A stretch of 41,457 nucleotides of DNA, from positions 1-41,457 of the forward strand of contig JALEMG010000004.1 in the NCBI GenBank assembly GCA_022768375.1, read 5' to 3'. The notes below the pieces were generated by a model that was given only the letters and a program-made list of their open reading frames with translations, searched no databases and was not told where the DNA came from. This document shows positions 40,767 to 41,457 of this stretch, piece after piece. The position numbers were made by a program, and so were the translations under genes. The stretch is from Lentisphaeria bacterium. Lineage in GTDB: Bacteria > Verrucomicrobiota > Lentisphaeria > Victivallales > Victivallaceae. Each line of letters begins with the position of its first letter. Position 1 is the stretch's first letter.

Positions 40767-41457
40767 ATGGCTACCATTCACACAGAACACAGCGACGTTG
40801 TCTCGCGCGAGGAAATCCTGATCGCGGGAGACACCTACTCCGTGGGGCTTTACGGCGACAACGGGGCCGTTTTCAACGTGGGAAGCGGCGGGACCGTTTC
40901 CGGCGTCGGCGCCGGCAATGACCGGGCGCTTTTCAGCGACAACAGCGCCACCGGTCACGGCGGCGCGATCTACAGCGTCAGCGGCGTACTGGACCTCGGC
41001 GGCGTCGATTTCCGCAACAACAATGCGTCCGCCAACGGCGGCGCGGTTTATGCGCTGTGGGGCGGCGCCACCGTCGACGACGTGATTTTTGCGGGCAACA
41101 CCGCCGTCAGCAACGGCGGCGCGGTCTGGAACGGGACCGGCACGACGATCACCGGAGCGACCTTCTCCGGCAACACCGCGGGTTATCGCGGCGGCGCGAT
41201 CTTCAACGACGACAACACGGCGCTCTCGCTGACCGATTCGCTGATCGTCGGGAATCGATCCGGCTCCTTTTCCGGTGCGCTGCATCTCATGACCAACGCG
41301 GCGCACGCGACGGTTTCCATCGCCGGGAATACTTTCGCCGACAACTTTGCCTCCAGCCACGGCGGGGTCGTTTTCAATCAGAACGACGACGCGGTCCTTT
41401 CCGGCAATACCTTCTCCGGCAACCGTGCCGACGGCACGGGCGGCGTGGTCTACAACG
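40767..41457 (+). CDS. Pmp-like parallel beta-helix repeat protein, partial (3' end outside window)
   Basis: The frame is open from ATG 40767 to the window edge (230 residues seen), with AAAGGAGG 7-8 nt upstream. After MATIHTEHSDVVSREEIL the sequence consists of about seven repeats of 20-25 residues, each with F-x-x-N followed by G-G-A-(I/V): FSDNSATGHGGAIY, FRNNNASANGGAVY, FAGNTAVSNGGAVW, FSGNTAGYRGGAIF and so on. F-x-x-N and G-G-A-(I/L/V) are the defining tetrapeptides of chlamydial polymorphic outer membrane proteins, which are autotransporter adhesins. No signal peptide is seen at this start. A C-terminal beta-barrel or sorting domain, if present, lies outside. It follows the hydrolase gene by 3 nt, so it is in the same operon. 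Confidence 0.82.
   Translation, partial: MATIHTEHSDVVSREEILIAGDTYSVGLYGDNGAVFNVGSGGTVSGVGAGNDRALFSDNSATGHGGAIYSVSGVLDLGGVDFRNNNASANGGAVYALWGGATVDDVIFAGNTAVSNGGAVWNGTGTTITGATFSGNTAGYRGGAIFNDDNTALSLTDSLIVGNRSGSFSGALHLMTNAAHATVSIAGNTFADNFASSHGGVVFNQNDDAVLSGNTFSGNRADGTGGVVYN

Overview
The window is GC-rich and carries gene families typical of the PVC superphylum, most likely the Lentisphaerota (Victivallales). The evidence is a pseudopilin of the [17 protein letters not shown] type beside an AraC regulator and secreted glycoside-hydrolase-like enzymes, a GH78-type rhamnosidase with its own transporter, a WaaP/Kdo-kinase-like gene and an LptF/G permease (Gram-negative envelope), and a Pmp-like beta-helix protein as known from Chlamydiae. 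The assignment is inferred from family content; no rRNA is present. At least twelve promoters share one form, a TTGnnN-like -35, a 16-17 bp spacer and a TATATT -10.

Layout. (1) 1-890, minus strand: a DAHP synthase gene cut by the window edge, preceded by a complete attenuator: promoter, a 29-residue Phe-rich leader peptide, competing RNA stems and an intrinsic terminator. (2) 890-4826, plus: an ADP-ribosylglycohydrolase-like gene, then MscS and an orphan DNA methyltransferase joined by an ATGA overlap; between them a minus-strand promoter and a perfect terminator bracket a possible ncRNA. (3) 4849-9660, minus: nusA-infB-rbfA-nrnA, with an intrinsic terminator in the nusA leader. (4) 9680-11973, plus: a 2[4Fe-4S] ferredoxin, a GT-C type membrane glycosyltransferase and a small lipoprotein. 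(5) 11960-18783: a compact phage-derived cassette with a divergent S24-type repressor, three matching operators placed on both promoters, a terminase-small-subunit-like gene, portal, scaffold, major capsid, a connector candidate, a Cys-rich HTH protein and the large terminase. It has no tail, lysis, replication or integrase genes in the window and directly abuts host genes on both sides. (6) 18780-22591: an MFS transporter and a convergent GH78-like rhamnosidase. (7) 22895-31862, minus: an eight-gene, tightly packed transcription unit from one promoter, cstA-lptF/G-tatD-membrane protein-hisC-PstS-like-rnr-waaP. (8) 31866-33935: two lipoproteins and tRNA-Lys(CTT). (9) 33962-41457: a duplicated palindromic repeat, one copy forming the 3' end of an AraC gene, then interlocked divergent promoters and a plus-strand run of pseudopilin, two large hydrolase-like proteins and the start of a Pmp-like repeat protein.

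Most interesting: the Phe-leader attenuator on the DAHP synthase gene (1-890), and the tail-less, apparently intact and tightly regulated capsid/packaging cassette (11960-18783), whose operators TTGCA-N4-TGCAA sit on the -35 of the repressor promoter and in the spacer of the capsid promoter.
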